From Hespellia sp. (GTDB lineage Bacteria; Bacillota; Clostridia; Lachnospirales; Lachnospiraceae): a DNA stretch of 64,000 bases. The position numbers were made by a program, and so were the translations under genes. Positions 9,069 to 17,725 of the stretch are shown piece by piece. A model generated the notes under the pieces. The model was not told the DNA's origin. It searched no databases and saw only the letters and a program-made list of their open reading frames with translations. The stretch covers positions 18,314 to 82,313 of the forward strand of contig JAQUVD010000014.1 of NCBI GenBank assembly GCA_028693555.1, in the 5' to 3' direction. Position 1 is the stretch's first letter; each line of letters starts with the position of its first letter.

Positions 9069-12000
9069 AATATGTAAAAAGACTGGTGTGTTATATTCTG
9101 ATTGCCTGCATGATTGTCCAGATACCGATGACGGCAGTGGCAGCAGGGGAAGCAAAAACCGTGAAAGTTGCAGTCATCAATTACCCGAATTTTATTGAAC
9201 GGAATGAAGATGACAGTGTCAGCGGTTACGCGGTAGATTATTTGAAAGAGATTGCCGGGTATACAGGATGGAATTACGAGTATATAGATATGTCGTTCGG
9301 GGAGGCACTGCAGAAGCTTCAGGATGGTTCGGTTGATGTTGTGGCAGGCGTTCAAAAAGCTCCGGGACGTGAAGAACAGTATGATTTTTCGGAAAGCTCG
9401 ATGGGCGAAAATGCGGCATTGCTTTGTGTAAAGGCATCAGACGAAAGATATGCGTATCAGGATTATGACAGTTTTTCAGGGCTTCGTGTTGGGGGAATTG
9501 CCGGTTCTGCATATGTTCCGCTTTGTGAAGCGTATATGGAAGAGAAAAATATACCGATTACGATGACGGAATTTCAGACCGATGCACAGGCGCGTACAGC
9601 ACTGCAGTCAGGGCAGGTGGACGCATTGATGATGGGGACGATTCGCTATACGTCCGATTATAAGGTAATTGCAGCGCTGAAGCCAACCGATATGTATTTT
9701 GCATGTAATCCGCATGACCCGGAAATCAAAGCCGGAATTGATGAGGCACAGATTCAGATTCATGAAACGGATAAATATTATGAAATGTATCTGGATGAGG
9801 AATACTTTGGTGATGTGCAGAATTCTCAGGTGTTTAGCCAGTCAGAGCAGGAATATTTACAAGAGGTGGGTGAAATTAATCTAGGGTATGCATCCATTCA
9901 GGATCCCGTGTCGTACAAGGATGCCAAAACTGGAGAATTTGCGGGGATGACACGTGCAATCTTAGACCGTATTTCAGAAATCAGTGGATTAAAATTTAAC
10001 TACATTGCTCTGCCGACCGGACCGATTGATTACGATTATCTAAGAGAGAATCATATTGGAATGGTGTCAAATGTGGAATATACGGAAATCAACCGTCAGT
10101 CAAAAGGAATGATGCTTTCAAAGCCATACCTGAGTGCGCAGAAGGTGTTTGTGGGAAAGTCAGGGGAGGCGTTTGATAAGGATGCGCAGTATACGGTTGC
10201 AATGGCAACCGGCTCTGAGAACATAGAAAAATTTCTACAGACCAAATATCCAAACTGCAAAATTAAAGTGTATGATAGTGTCGAGAAGAGTTTTCAGGCG
10301 GTTTTAAATGGAGATGCGGATTTAGTGATGCAGAATCAGTATGTTGTGACCTATCTGCTGTCAAAACCTCAGTATGAGACTTTATCGGCATTTCCGGTGG
10401 AGGGACTAAGTGATCAGTTATGTGTGAGTTCGATTTATCTTACCGAAAAAGATGGAAGTCCGGATGCACTTCTGTTTGACCCGCGCCTGATTTCAATCAT
10501 AAATAAAAGCATTGCACAGATCAGTACCGATGAAACATCAAAGATTATTGCTCAGTACACAACCGGAAAGCCATATCGTCTGAGCACAAGTGATGTGTTA
10601 TATAAGTTCCGGCTGCCATTTACGGTAATTGCGCTGCTGATCGTGATCTGTCTGGTACTGTTTGGGTGTATTCTTAGGATTCGCCAGAAAAATATGGAAA
10701 AAATGAAAGTAAAGAATCATCTTCTTGCGGATGCGGTGGAGCAGGCACAGCATGCGAATACGGCAAAGAGTCAGTTCCTTGCTCGGATGAGTCATGAGAT
10801 TCGCACACCGATGAATGCCATTGTGGGCATGACGGCACTTGCAAAGGCCAAGGTCAATGACGCAGAAAAGACAGTGGAATATCTTGATAAAATTGATATG
10901 TCTTCCAAGGTATTATTGAATATCATCAATGATGTTCTGGATATGTCCGCAATTGAAAGTGATAAACTAAAGCTGGCTCATAATGAGTTTGATTTTAAAG
11001 AATTGATTACTTCGATTTCTGCACTTTATTATACACAGAGTAAAGAAAAAGGAATTGATTTTCGGATTGTACTGGATAATGTCACAGATGAAACGCTGGT
11101 TGGAGACAGTTTACGGCTGAATCAGATTATCTTAAATCTGTTATCCAATGCATTAAAATTCACGTCAGCCGGAGGAAGTATTGAATTAGAAATCAATGAA
11201 CGCTCCAGAAAAGAGGATAAAGCGTATCTGGAGTTTAAAGTTTCTGATACCGGATGTGGTATGGATGCCGATATGCTAAGCAGGCTGTTCCAGCCATTTG
11301 AACAGGAGAGTGCTGACACCGCACAGAAGCATGGTGGAAGTGGACTGGGGATGTCGATTACGCAGAATCTGATTACCATGATGCAGGGAACGATTCATGT
11401 TGAATCAGAAAAGAATAAGGGAACGACCTTTACGGTCAATCTTCCATTTGGAATTGGAAAAAGCAAAAGTAGTGAGACCACAGAAAAACTCAAGTCTGTG
11501 AAGGCACTTGTGGTAGATGATGACGAAGGTACGCGTGAATATACGACCATAGTTCTTGACCGAATGAAGATTGCGCATGATCTGGCAGCCAGCGGACAAG
11601 AGGCTCTAGAAATGATTGAAAAAGCGCACGATAACGGCACCGGTTACGATGTGTGCTTTGTTGACTGGAAAATGCCGGGGATGGACGGAATTGAAGTGAC
11701 CCGGAGGATTCGTCAGGTGTTTGATGAGGATACCATCATTATCATTGTATCGGCGTATGATTTGTCAGAAGTCGCGGAAGAGGCAAAAGAAGCAGGAGCA
11801 AATTATTTTGTGACAAAACCAATATTCCAATCTACTGTTTTTGACGTCCTGATGAACTTAAGTGGCGGACAACTGGCAGGACAGAATACCGATATGGCGA
11901 CATATGACTTTGCCGGACACCGCGTATTATTAGCAGAGGACAACGCGATTAACAGAGAGATCGCAATTGATCTGCTTGGTCTGGTAAATTTAGAGGTGGA

Positions 12001-12298
12001 TGCGGTGACGAATGGGGAAGAAGCATATCAGGCATTCATGGAATCCGAGCAGGGAACATATGAAGCAATTCTGATGGATATTCAGATGCCGATTATGGAT
12101 GGTTATGAGGCAACGAAAATGATTCGAGCTTCGGAGCATGCACAGGCCGCCGATATTCCAATCTATGCGATGACCGCGAATGCATTTACAGAAGATGTCA
12201 ATGAAGCACTTAGCTGTGGCATGAATGGACATATTGCAAAACCGATCGATACAGAGATTTTATATGCAACACTTGCAAAATGCTTTGAGATGAAATAG
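9065..12298 (+). CDS. Transmembrane hybrid histidine kinase with two solute-binding domains and two receivers
   Basis: 1077 residues. A signal peptide (KRLVCYILIACMIVQIPMTAVAA) precedes two extracytoplasmic bacterial solute-binding family 3 domains (~33-255 and ~265-500), a TM helix ~515-540, then HisKA with His577 (MSHEIRTPMNA), HATPase (LNLLSNALKFT, SDTGCGM, GGSGLGMSIT) and two receivers with Asp867 (FVDWKMPGMDG) and Asp1005 (LMDIQMPIMDG). The layout resembles BvgS/EvgS-type sensors, which bind amino-acid-like or small ionic ligands outside the membrane. This one has a second receiver in place of a visible HPt domain, so a separate phosphotransfer protein would be needed for a full relay. 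Its ATG overlaps the preceding stop (ATGA). It is the last gene of the signalling operon and is followed by a terminator hairpin 14 bases after the stop. Confidence 0.92.
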   Translation: MKYVKRLVCYILIACMIVQIPMTAVAAGEAKTVKVAVINYPNFIERNEDDSVSGYAVDYLKEIAGYTGWNYEYIDMSFGEALQKLQDGSVDVVAGVQKAPGREEQYDFSESSMGENAALLCVKASDERYAYQDYDSFSGLRVGGIAGSAYVPLCEAYMEEKNIPITMTEFQTDAQARTALQSGQVDALMMGTIRYTSDYKVIAALKPTDMYFACNPHDPEIKAGIDEAQIQIHETDKYYEMYLDEEYFGDVQNSQVFSQSEQEYLQEVGEINLGYASIQDPVSYKDAKTGEFAGMTRAILDRISEISGLKFNYIALPTGPIDYDYLRENHIGMVSNVEYTEINRQSKGMMLSKPYLSAQKVFVGKSGEAFDKDAQYTVAMATGSENIEKFLQTKYPNCKIKVYDSVEKSFQAVLNGDADLVMQNQYVVTYLLSKPQYETLSAFPVEGLSDQLCVSSIYLTEKDGSPDALLFDPRLISIINKSIAQISTDETSKIIAQYTTGKPYRLSTSDVLYKFRLPFTVIALLIVICLVLFGCILRIRQKNMEKMKVKNHLLADAVEQAQHANTAKSQFLARMSHEIRTPMNAIVGMTALAKAKVNDAEKTVEYLDKIDMSSKVLLNIINDVLDMSAIESDKLKLAHNEFDFKELITSISALYYTQSKEKGIDFRIVLDNVTDETLVGDSLRLNQIILNLLSNALKFTSAGGSIELEINERSRKEDKAYLEFKVSDTGCGMDADMLSRLFQPFEQESADTAQKHGGSGLGMSITQNLITMMQGTIHVESEKNKGTTFTVNLPFGIGKSKSSETTEKLKSVKALVVDDDEGTREYTTIVLDRMKIAHDLAASGQEALEMIEKAHDNGTGYDVCFVDWKMPGMDGIEVTRRIRQVFDEDTIIIIVSAYDLSEVAEEAKEAGANYFVTKPIFQSTVFDVLMNLSGGQLAGQNTDMATYDFAGHRVLLAEDNAINREIAIDLLGLVNLEVDAVTNGEEAYQAFMESEQGTYEAILMDIQMPIMDGYEATKMIRASEHAQAADIPIYAMTANAFTEDVNEALSCGMNGHIAKPIDTEILYATLAKCFEMK

Positions 12299-12311
12299 TG
12301 AGATTAAAAAA

Positions 12312-12335
12312 GAGCCTTTTTTCAGGCTCCTTTTT
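12312..12335. terminator. Terminator hairpin, works in both directions
   Basis: GAGCCT (12312-12317) pairs with AGGCTC (12324-12329) around a TTTTTC loop and is followed by C and five T. Read on the minus strand the same hairpin is followed directly by six T, so it could end transcripts from either side. It closes the signalling operon. Confidence 0.75.
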
Positions 12336-12649
12336 GATGCTCTATGATAAAATTCACAGGCATTTCCGGGTGTAAAATCTTAAAGATTCGATTGAAGCGG
12401 TTATGAAACCATTGATTCCGTTCTTCTTAGTTACCATTGCAATTCGTGCTAGAATCTTTGTTAAAAGCGAATTCTTTAAATAAATGGTTTTCCGTTGATA
12501 TTTAAAGAAAAATTGTTGAAAAGTGCATGAGAAACTCTCTCTGAATTGCAATTTCTATAAATAAAAGAACTTGATAGCAATTTTACAGAGAAATGATAGA
12601 GGATTTTCTTTAAAAGAGAGAGTAAGATAACATATTTATATTATCTTGT
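12336..12649. other. Intergenic stretch without a recognisable gene
   Basis: AT-rich sequence between the operon terminator and hicAB-1. A 65-codon open frame lies on the minus strand (12551-12354) and would run into the terminator at 12312-12335, but it has no clear ribosome site and the predicted peptide is not recognised. It may be a decayed gene end. Nothing else is supported. Confidence 0.4.
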
Positions 12650-12680
12650 AAAAAGAATATATTTATGCTATTCTTTTTTT
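12650..12680. terminator. AT-rich hairpin with T tail upstream of hicAB-1
   Basis: AAAAAGAATA (12650-12659) pairs with TATTCTTTTT (12669-12678) around a nine-base loop, with two more T after it. It has terminator form but is almost all A-T pairs. It may insulate hicAB-1 from upstream transcription. Confidence 0.4.
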
Positions 12681-12711
12681 ATAAATAAGTGGTTCCTCTT
12701 ATATTTAGTTC

Positions 12712-12724
12712 TGGCGTATCGCCA
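12712..12724. repeat. Palindromic motif TGGCGTATCGCCA, copy upstream of hicAB-1
   Basis: A 13-base inverted repeat (TGGCG-TAT-CGCCA) in AT-rich surroundings, followed by AATTATTCA. The same 13 bases followed by a closely similar TATTCA occur at 44326-44338 and 45210-45222, in front of hicAB-2 and abiEi. It lies ~75 bases upstream of the hicA-1 promoter. Confidence 0.7.
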
Positions 12725-12798
12725 AATTATTCAAACACATTTAAATTTAGGAAAATATATACCAATCTATTTAGTCAAAGCCGGAAATTTTTTACGTA

Positions 12799-12827
12799 TT
12801 GACACGTGTGTAATTAGTGTGTATAAT
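12799..12827 (+). promoter_or_regulatory. Consensus sigma-A promoter of hicAB-1
   Basis: TTGACA at 12799-12804, a 17-base spacer, and TATAAT at 12822-12827. The spacer contains repeated GTGTG and an ACACGTGT palindrome that could be a HicB operator. The promoter position shows that translation cannot begin at the upstream in-frame codon at 12819; it starts at 12846. Confidence 0.85.
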
Positions 12828-12845
12828 TCAAGGGAGAAGATTAAT

Positions 12846-13016
12846 ATGAAACGTAGAATACTAATTCAAAAATTGCAAAGCATTGGTTTCAAACTGCAAA
12901 GAAATGGTGGGAATCATGATGTTTATACTAGGGGAAATGATAAGGAAATTATACCAAGACATAAAGAAATTGATGAAAGACTGGCAAAGGCAATTTTACA
13001 TAAATGGGAATTGTAG
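12846..13016 (+). CDS. hicA: HicA family mRNA interferase toxin (hicAB-1)
   Basis: 56 residues, the normal size of HicA. The small double-stranded-RNA-binding-like fold is recognisable by MKRRILIQKLQSIGFKL, the catalytic His in GGNHDVYTRG, and IPRHKEIDERLAKAI. HicA toxins cut mRNA and are neutralised by HicB. GGGAGA sits about 9 bases before the ATG, and the gene is transcribed from the consensus promoter at 12799-12827, giving a very short leader. hicB follows after 12 bases. The toxin-first order is typical of hicAB. Confidence 0.9.
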   Translation: MKRRILIQKLQSIGFKLQRNGGNHDVYTRGNDKEIIPRHKEIDERLAKAILHKWEL

Positions 13017-13028
13017 GAGGAGAGCAAT

Positions 13029-13442
13029 ATGAAAATGGTATATCCTGTAATTTTTACACAGACAAAAGATAGAGTACTTGTAGAAGTGCCTGATATGAGT
13101 ATCCTGACGGAAGGAAATGATTTGGCAGATGCAATTCTTATGGCGCGAGATGCCATTGGAGTTAAGGGAATTGCAATGGAAGATGATGGAGAGAAACTAC
13201 CAGATGCTTCAAACGTATATGCGATAGATTTAGCGGCAGGTGTATTTAAAGCAGAAGGAAAAGCAATCCTGTCTATGGTTGATGTTGATTTTGATGAATA
13301 CAGAAGACGAAATGATAATAAATCTGTCCGCAGAAACGTTACGTTGCCCAATTGGTTGAATAGGGAAGCTGAAAAGGAGAAGATTAACGTTTCGAAAGTA
13401 CTGCAAGAAGCGCTGATGTCGCGGCTGGGTGTATACAGATAA
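13029..13442 (+). CDS. hicB: HicB family antitoxin (hicAB-1)
   Basis: 137 residues. The N-terminal partly degenerate RNase-H-like HicB fold (MVYPVIFTQTKD, VEVPDMSILTEGNDLADAI) binds the toxin. The C-terminal part (VRRNVTLPNWLNREAEKEK, VSKVLQEAL) looks like a ribbon-helix-helix DNA-binding segment that would let the antitoxin repress its own promoter. GGAGGAG precedes the ATG. It is homologous to, but clearly diverged from, the second HicB at 44679-45077; both end in the same kind of NVTLPNWLN / NLTIPAWLN helix. Confidence 0.9.
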   Translation: MKMVYPVIFTQTKDRVLVEVPDMSILTEGNDLADAILMARDAIGVKGIAMEDDGEKLPDASNVYAIDLAAGVFKAEGKAILSMVDVDFDEYRRRNDNKSVRRNVTLPNWLNREAEKEKINVSKVLQEALMSRLGVYR

Positions 13443-13510
13443 TTTTGGGGTTGTCAAAATGCTGAAAAACGATTAATCTAAAGACAGACTTTAGGAGAAG
13501 AGGTGCAGCG

Positions 13511-14677
13511 ATGTATAATTTTGACAAGGTAGTAGATAGAAGGAACACAGGATCTTTAAAATGGGACGTGAAGGACAATGAACTTCCGATGTGGGTCGCG
13601 GACATGGATTTTGAGACTGCACCTGAGATTCTGGAGTGTATCAGGAACCGGGTATCTCACGGCATCTTCGGGTATCATATTATTACAGAGGACTGGTATG
13701 GGGCATATGTGAATTGGTGGAAGAAGATGCACCGGTTTGAAATGCAGAAGGAATGGCTTATTTTTGCAACGGGTGTGATTCCTATTTTGTCGAGTGCAGT
13801 CAGAAAGCTTACAACAGTTGGCGAAAATGTGGTGATTCAGACTCCCGTGTACAATAATTTTTTTAACTGCATCCAGAACAACGGAAGAAATGTACTGGAA
13901 AGTCCACTGATTTATGAAGAGGGAGTCTATCGGATTGATTTTGACGATTTGGAAAAGAAGCTTGCAGATGAACAGACCACACTGATGTTTTTATGTAATC
14001 CGCATAATCCGATCGGTAAGATATGGAACCGGGAAACACTGCAGAAGGTGGGCGAGCTGGCGGCGAAACATCATGTTATTGTCATTTCAGATGAGATCCA
14101 CTGTGATCTTACGGCACCGGGAAAGGAATATGTTCCATTTGCTTCCGTGTCGGAAATCTGCCGTGAGAACAGCATCACCTGCATTGCACCAACCAAAACA
14201 TTTAATATTGCAGGAATCCAGAGTGCAGCGGTCGTGGTCCCGAATGAAGTGCTGAGACACAAAATGTGGAGAGCACTCAACACGGACGAGGTGGCAGAGC
14301 CGAATACTTTTGCGATTCCAGCAGCCGTTGCAGCATTTGAAAAAGGTGGAGCATGGCTTACAGAATTGAAAAGTTATCTCCAGACCAACAAGGAAATGGC
14401 AGAGCAGTTCCTGAAAGAAAATCTTCCAGAGCTTCGAATTGTGTCGATGGAAGCGACGTATCTCTTATGGATTGACTGCAGCAGAATCACGAATGATTCC
14501 GGGGAGCTGGCAGAATACATCCGGGAAAAAACGGGATTGTATCTGACCAGGGGCGATGCATATGGTGAGAGCGGCAAAACATTTCTGCGATGGAATGTGG
14601 CGTGCCCCAAAGCGCTGCTTATAGATGGGCTGGCACGGATGAAAGATGGCGTGAATCAGTATAAAAACAGATTATAA
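13511..14677 (+). CDS. patB: MalY/PatB-type cystathionine beta-lyase (pyridoxal phosphate C-S lyase)
   Basis: 388 residues, fold-type I aminotransferase of the MalY/PatB class. Visible motifs: ELPMWVADMDF near the N-terminus, CNPHNPIGKIW, ISDEIHCDL (PLP-contacting Asp), and APTKTFNIAG with the Schiff-base Lys. Members split C-S bonds of cystathionine or cysteine conjugates, releasing homocysteine or a thiol, pyruvate and ammonia. GAAGAGGTG precedes the ATG. It lies upstream of thiN and of sulfur-amino-acid genes (15.3-18.7 kb), which fits a role in sulfur recycling. A second family member is at 28947-30122; the two are only distantly alike. The exact substrate is not certain. Confidence 0.85.
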   Translation: MYNFDKVVDRRNTGSLKWDVKDNELPMWVADMDFETAPEILECIRNRVSHGIFGYHIITEDWYGAYVNWWKKMHRFEMQKEWLIFATGVIPILSSAVRKLTTVGENVVIQTPVYNNFFNCIQNNGRNVLESPLIYEEGVYRIDFDDLEKKLADEQTTLMFLCNPHNPIGKIWNRETLQKVGELAAKHHVIVISDEIHCDLTAPGKEYVPFASVSEICRENSITCIAPTKTFNIAGIQSAAVVVPNEVLRHKMWRALNTDEVAEPNTFAIPAAVAAFEKGGAWLTELKSYLQTNKEMAEQFLKENLPELRIVSMEATYLLWIDCSRITNDSGELAEYIREKTGLYLTRGDAYGESGKTFLRWNVACPKALLIDGLARMKDGVNQYKNRL

Positions 14678-14705
14678 TAAATGAACTATAGAAAGGAAAT
14701 ATGTG

Positions 14706-15386
14706 ATGTCAGGAGTATGTTATATTATCAGCGGGGGCGATTTATATGGACCAAAGATTGAGAAGAGAGAAGAGGATTATATTATTGCAGCAGATGCAGG
14801 ATATCGTCATCTGGATGAATTAAAGATAGAGTGTGATATGGTACTGGGGGATTTTGACTCGATTATGGCGGTTCCCCAGCACGAATATCTGATGCGTCTG
14901 AATCAGGAAAAGGATGATACGGATACGCTTGCTGCGATTCGGATTGGCATGGAGAAGGGGTATCAGGAATTTCATATCTACGGAGCGACCGGCGGGCTGC
15001 GCATTGACCATACCATGGCGAATATCCAGTGTCTTGCCTTCTTATTAGATAATGATAAGAAGGGATATCTGTATGATCATGATACAATTATCACCATGAT
15101 CCGCAATGGAAGAATGGAATTTGATGAGTCTTACCGGGGCTATGCTTCTGTTATGTCTTATTCGGAGATATCTACAAATGTGAATTTGCAGGGGTTCAAA
15201 TATGAACTGGAGAATGCAACACTGATGAGTTCATTTCCGATTGGCGTCAGTAATGAATTTGCCGGTAAGCCAGGCATCATTGCAGTAAAGGACGGAACAC
15301 TCTTTATTACATACGAAGATCAAACGAAATATGCGGAGCAGACGCAGGAAATGGAGCAGGAACATTCGGATGAAGATATCAACTAA
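14706..15386 (+). CDS. thiN: Thiamine pyrophosphokinase
   Basis: 226 residues. The protein transfers pyrophosphate from ATP to thiamine, making thiamine diphosphate. Family signatures are present: DAGYRHLDEL, VLGDFDS, the conserved KDDTDT stretch, GATGGLRIDHTMANIQ, and a C-terminal beta domain with SYSEISTNVNLQGFKYELEN and SNEF. The ATG at 14706 has AGGA eight bases upstream; the GTG at 14703 is too close. No thiamine riboswitch is visible in the short leader, and the gene seems to be co-transcribed with the preceding C-S lyase (28-base gap). The last codons overlap the next gene. Confidence 0.92.
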   Translation: MSGVCYIISGGDLYGPKIEKREEDYIIAADAGYRHLDELKIECDMVLGDFDSIMAVPQHEYLMRLNQEKDDTDTLAAIRIGMEKGYQEFHIYGATGGLRIDHTMANIQCLAFLLDNDKKGYLYDHDTIITMIRNGRMEFDESYRGYASVMSYSEISTNVNLQGFKYELENATLMSSFPIGVSNEFAGKPGIIAVKDGTLFITYEDQTKYAEQTQEMEQEHSDEDIN

Positions 15387-15789
15387 GGGAACCTATGCCA
15401 TTGAGATTGTTGCGGATCTGGCAATCCATTCGGATGAGATGCATCTTGAAAGTCTGAAGAACATTGCAGCGAGAAGGCATTTTTCTGAAAAATATCTGGA
15501 ACGAATCATCAAAGCACTCAAAGAGGGAGGAATCGTGCGAAGTGTGCGCGGTGCACATGGTGGCTACTCTCTGGCGAGGCAGGCAAAAGAGATGACGATT
15601 ACCGAAGTGCTAAATGCAGTGGAGGGAGAACTTGCACCTGTGGCCTGTCTGACGGAGAAGACGGAATGTGGGATTGATTGTGATACGTGCCCGACAAGAG
15701 ATACCTGGGGGGCGATGTGGAAAGAGATTCTGTCAGTGACGGATTCTGTAACAATTGCGGATATTGTCGGTTATAGAACAAAACTATAA
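15370..15789 (+). CDS. Rrf2-family regulator with cysteine cluster
   Basis: 139 residues. The N-terminal winged helix (MKISTKGTYAIEIVADLAI, YLERIIKALKEGGIVRSVRG, GGYSL) is the Rrf2 signature. A cysteine set in the C-terminal half (CLTEKTECGIDCDTC) is of the kind that binds an iron-sulfur cluster in IscR/NsrR relatives. It may therefore sense iron-sulfur, nitric oxide or redox state. The ATG at 15370 lies inside the end of thiN, with AGGA about 11 bases upstream. It is directly followed by a second Rrf2 gene that lacks the cysteines, so the two are probably functionally distinct paralogues. Targets are unknown. Confidence 0.85.
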   Translation: MKISTKGTYAIEIVADLAIHSDEMHLESLKNIAARRHFSEKYLERIIKALKEGGIVRSVRGAHGGYSLARQAKEMTITEVLNAVEGELAPVACLTEKTECGIDCDTCPTRDTWGAMWKEILSVTDSVTIADIVGYRTKL

Positions 15790-15810
15790 CCAACAATTGC
15801 TTTTTTCTAT

Positions 15811-15875
15811 TTTACATTTGCAATGTTTTGTATTATACTTACGAAGTAATCACTTATAAGTTAAGTAGGAATTAC
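15811..15875 (+). promoter_or_regulatory. Promoter and candidate operator of the second Rrf2 gene
   Basis: TTTACA at 15811-15816, 17 bases, TATACT at 15834-15839. Just downstream is the palindrome ACTTATAAGT (15852-15861), enclosed by GTAAT (15846-15850) and ATTAC (15871-15875). This fits an Rrf2 dimer autoregulating at the transcription start. The promoter and palindrome are seen; the binding protein is inferred. Confidence 0.6.
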
Positions 15876-15899
15876 AAAAAAACAGATCGGAGGTGTCGA

Positions 15900-16340
15900 A
15901 TGAAAATATCTACAAAAGGAAGATATGGACTCAGAGCTTTGGTTGACATGGCGGCCAATACAGATGGAAAGCCGATGTCACTGACGAGTGTAGCAAAGAG
16001 ACAGTGTATCTCATTGAATTATCTGGAGCAGGTATTTGGAACACTTCGTAAATCTGGAATTGTAACAAGCACGAAAGGTTCTAACGGAGGTTATCTATTG
16101 AAGAAACCGGCAACGGACATCACCGTGCGGGAAGTACTGCAGGCACTTGAGGGTGAGTTCACAATTGTTGAGCGCAGCGCAGAGGCAATGCAGGACCCAC
16201 TTCAGCAGGCAATCCAGACGCTGTTGTGGGATGAGATCGATGCAAAGGTAAACGCATTGCTGGAGATGCGGACATTAGAACAACTGGTCAATGAATATAA
16301 AAGTACGATCGATCAGGGAAATGAAATGTTTTATATTTAA
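15900..16340 (+). CDS. Rrf2-family regulator, CymR-like (cysteine metabolism)
   Basis: 146 residues with the Rrf2 winged helix ([45 protein letters not shown]) and no iron-sulfur cysteine set; the only Cys is in the HTH region (RQCISLNYL). In Bacilli, cysteine-free CymR represses cysteine synthesis genes in complex with CysK. Here metY and cysK follow directly, which makes the same role likely. GGAGGTG stands 6 bases before the ATG; the longer frame from 15828 would start inside the promoter region and is rejected. The C-terminal half ([17 protein letters not shown]) matches the typical tail. Confidence 0.82.
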   Translation: MKISTKGRYGLRALVDMAANTDGKPMSLTSVAKRQCISLNYLEQVFGTLRKSGIVTSTKGSNGGYLLKKPATDITVREVLQALEGEFTIVERSAEAMQDPLQQAIQTLLWDEIDAKVNALLEMRTLEQLVNEYKSTIDQGNEMFYI

Positions 16341-16405
16341 ATTTTTTAAAATTAAAACCTACCAAAACGATAGGAATACTATTTAACAGAAAAGAGGACA
16401 AAGTT

Positions 16406-17695
16406 ATGAGTGAAAAAAGAGAATACAAATTTGAGACATTACAGTTACATGTAGGACAGGAAAATCCAGATCCGGCAACCGATGCAAGAGCGGTTCCCAT
16501 TTACCAGACAACATCATACGTGTTCAAAAACTGTAAACACGCTGCAGACCGCTTTGGTCTGGCAGATGCAGGAAATATATACGGGAGATTGACGAACTCA
16601 ACACAGGGAGTATTTGAAGAGCGTATCGCAGCACTGGAGGGTGGATCAGCAGCACTGGCGGTTGCATCAGGAGCCGCAGCGATTACGTATACAATACAGA
16701 ATCTGGCATCTCAGGGAGATCACATCGTCTCATCGAAATATATTTATGGTGGAACTTACAACCTGTTAGAGCACACACTTCCACAGCAGGGCATCACGTC
16801 AACGATTGTAGATACGGATCATCTGGATGAAGTGGAAGCAGCGATTCAGGAGAACACAAAATTAATATACATCGAATCGATCGGTAACCCAAATGCGAAT
16901 CTGGTAGATATTCAGAAGATTGCAGACATTGCTCATAAGCATGGAATCGTACTGGTAGTGGATAGCACATTTGCAACTCCTTACCTTCTTCGCCCGTTTG
17001 AATACGGCGCAGATATTGTCGTACATTCTGCAACAAAATTCATCGGTGGACATGGATCTTCACTTGGTGGAGTAATCATTGAAAGTGGAAAATTTGACTG
17101 GAAAGCATCCGGCAAGTATCCAAAGCTGACAGAACCAGATCCAAGTTACCATGGTGTCGTATTTGCAGATGCATGTGGAGAAGCAGCTTTTGTAACGAGA
17201 ATCCGTGCTGTCATTTTAAGAGATACAGGTGCAACATTGGCGCCGCTCAACGCATTTCTCTTCATTCAGGGAATTGAAACGTTATCTCTTCGCGTAGAAC
17301 GCCACGTTGAAAATACAAAGAAGGTAGTTGAATTTCTTGCCAACCACCCGAAGGTTGAGAACGTGAACCACCCATCACTTCCGGACAGCCCGTATCATGA
17401 GCTCTATAACCGATACTTTCCAAATGGCGGTGCGTCAATCTTTACATTTGAAGTTAAGGGCGGAGAAAAAGAGGCACATGAATTTATCGATCATTTGAAA
17501 ATATTCTCATTACTGGCAAATGTGGCGGATGTGAAATCATTAGTCATTCATCCGGCAAGCACCACACATTCACAGATGAGTGAAGAGGAACTTAGCAATT
17601 CAGGTATTAAGAAAAACACGGTAAGATTATCAATTGGAACGGAACATATTGATGATATTATCTATGATTTGGAGCAGGCGTTAGAAGTAATTTAA
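16406..17695 (+). CDS. metY: O-acetylhomoserine sulfhydrylase (homocysteine synthase)
   Basis: 429 residues, the length typical of O-acetylhomoserine sulfhydrylases rather than the ~380 residues of cystathionine gamma-synthases. Motifs: [47 protein letters not shown], and the PLP Lys in [11 protein letters not shown]; the C-terminal [15 protein letters not shown] is the family end. The enzyme makes homocysteine from O-acetylhomoserine and sulfide in the cytosol. AGAGGAC precedes the ATG. It follows the CymR-like regulator after 65 bases, and that gap holds ATAGGAATACTAT (ATAG/CTAT inverted), a possible operator. cysK follows 30 bases downstream. Confidence 0.93.
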   Translation: MSEKREYKFETLQLHVGQENPDPATDARAVPIYQTTSYVFKNCKHAADRFGLADAGNIYGRLTNSTQGVFEERIAALEGGSAALAVASGAAAITYTIQNLASQGDHIVSSKYIYGGTYNLLEHTLPQQGITSTIVDTDHLDEVEAAIQENTKLIYIESIGNPNANLVDIQKIADIAHKHGIVLVVDSTFATPYLLRPFEYGADIVVHSATKFIGGHGSSLGGVIIESGKFDWKASGKYPKLTEPDPSYHGVVFADACGEAAFVTRIRAVILRDTGATLAPLNAFLFIQGIETLSLRVERHVENTKKVVEFLANHPKVENVNHPSLPDSPYHELYNRYFPNGGASIFTFEVKGGEKEAHEFIDHLKIFSLLANVADVKSLVIHPASTTHSQMSEEELSNSGIKKNTVRLSIGTEHIDDIIYDLEQALEVI

Positions 17696-17725
17696 CAAGC
17701 AGATTCTATTAGGAGGAATATGATT

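Noticed and set aside
12819..12845. Upstream extension of hicA-1
   Set aside because: The extension begins inside the consensus promoter -35/-10 region, so it cannot be in the transcript; the ATG at 12846 has its own ribosome site.
14680..14705. Thiamine riboswitch in front of thiN
   Set aside because: The gap to the previous gene is only 28 bases, too short for a TPP riboswitch.
16341..16405. SAM or T-box riboswitch in front of metY
   Set aside because: The 65-base gap is too short and lacks conserved riboswitch elements; only a short inverted repeat is seen.
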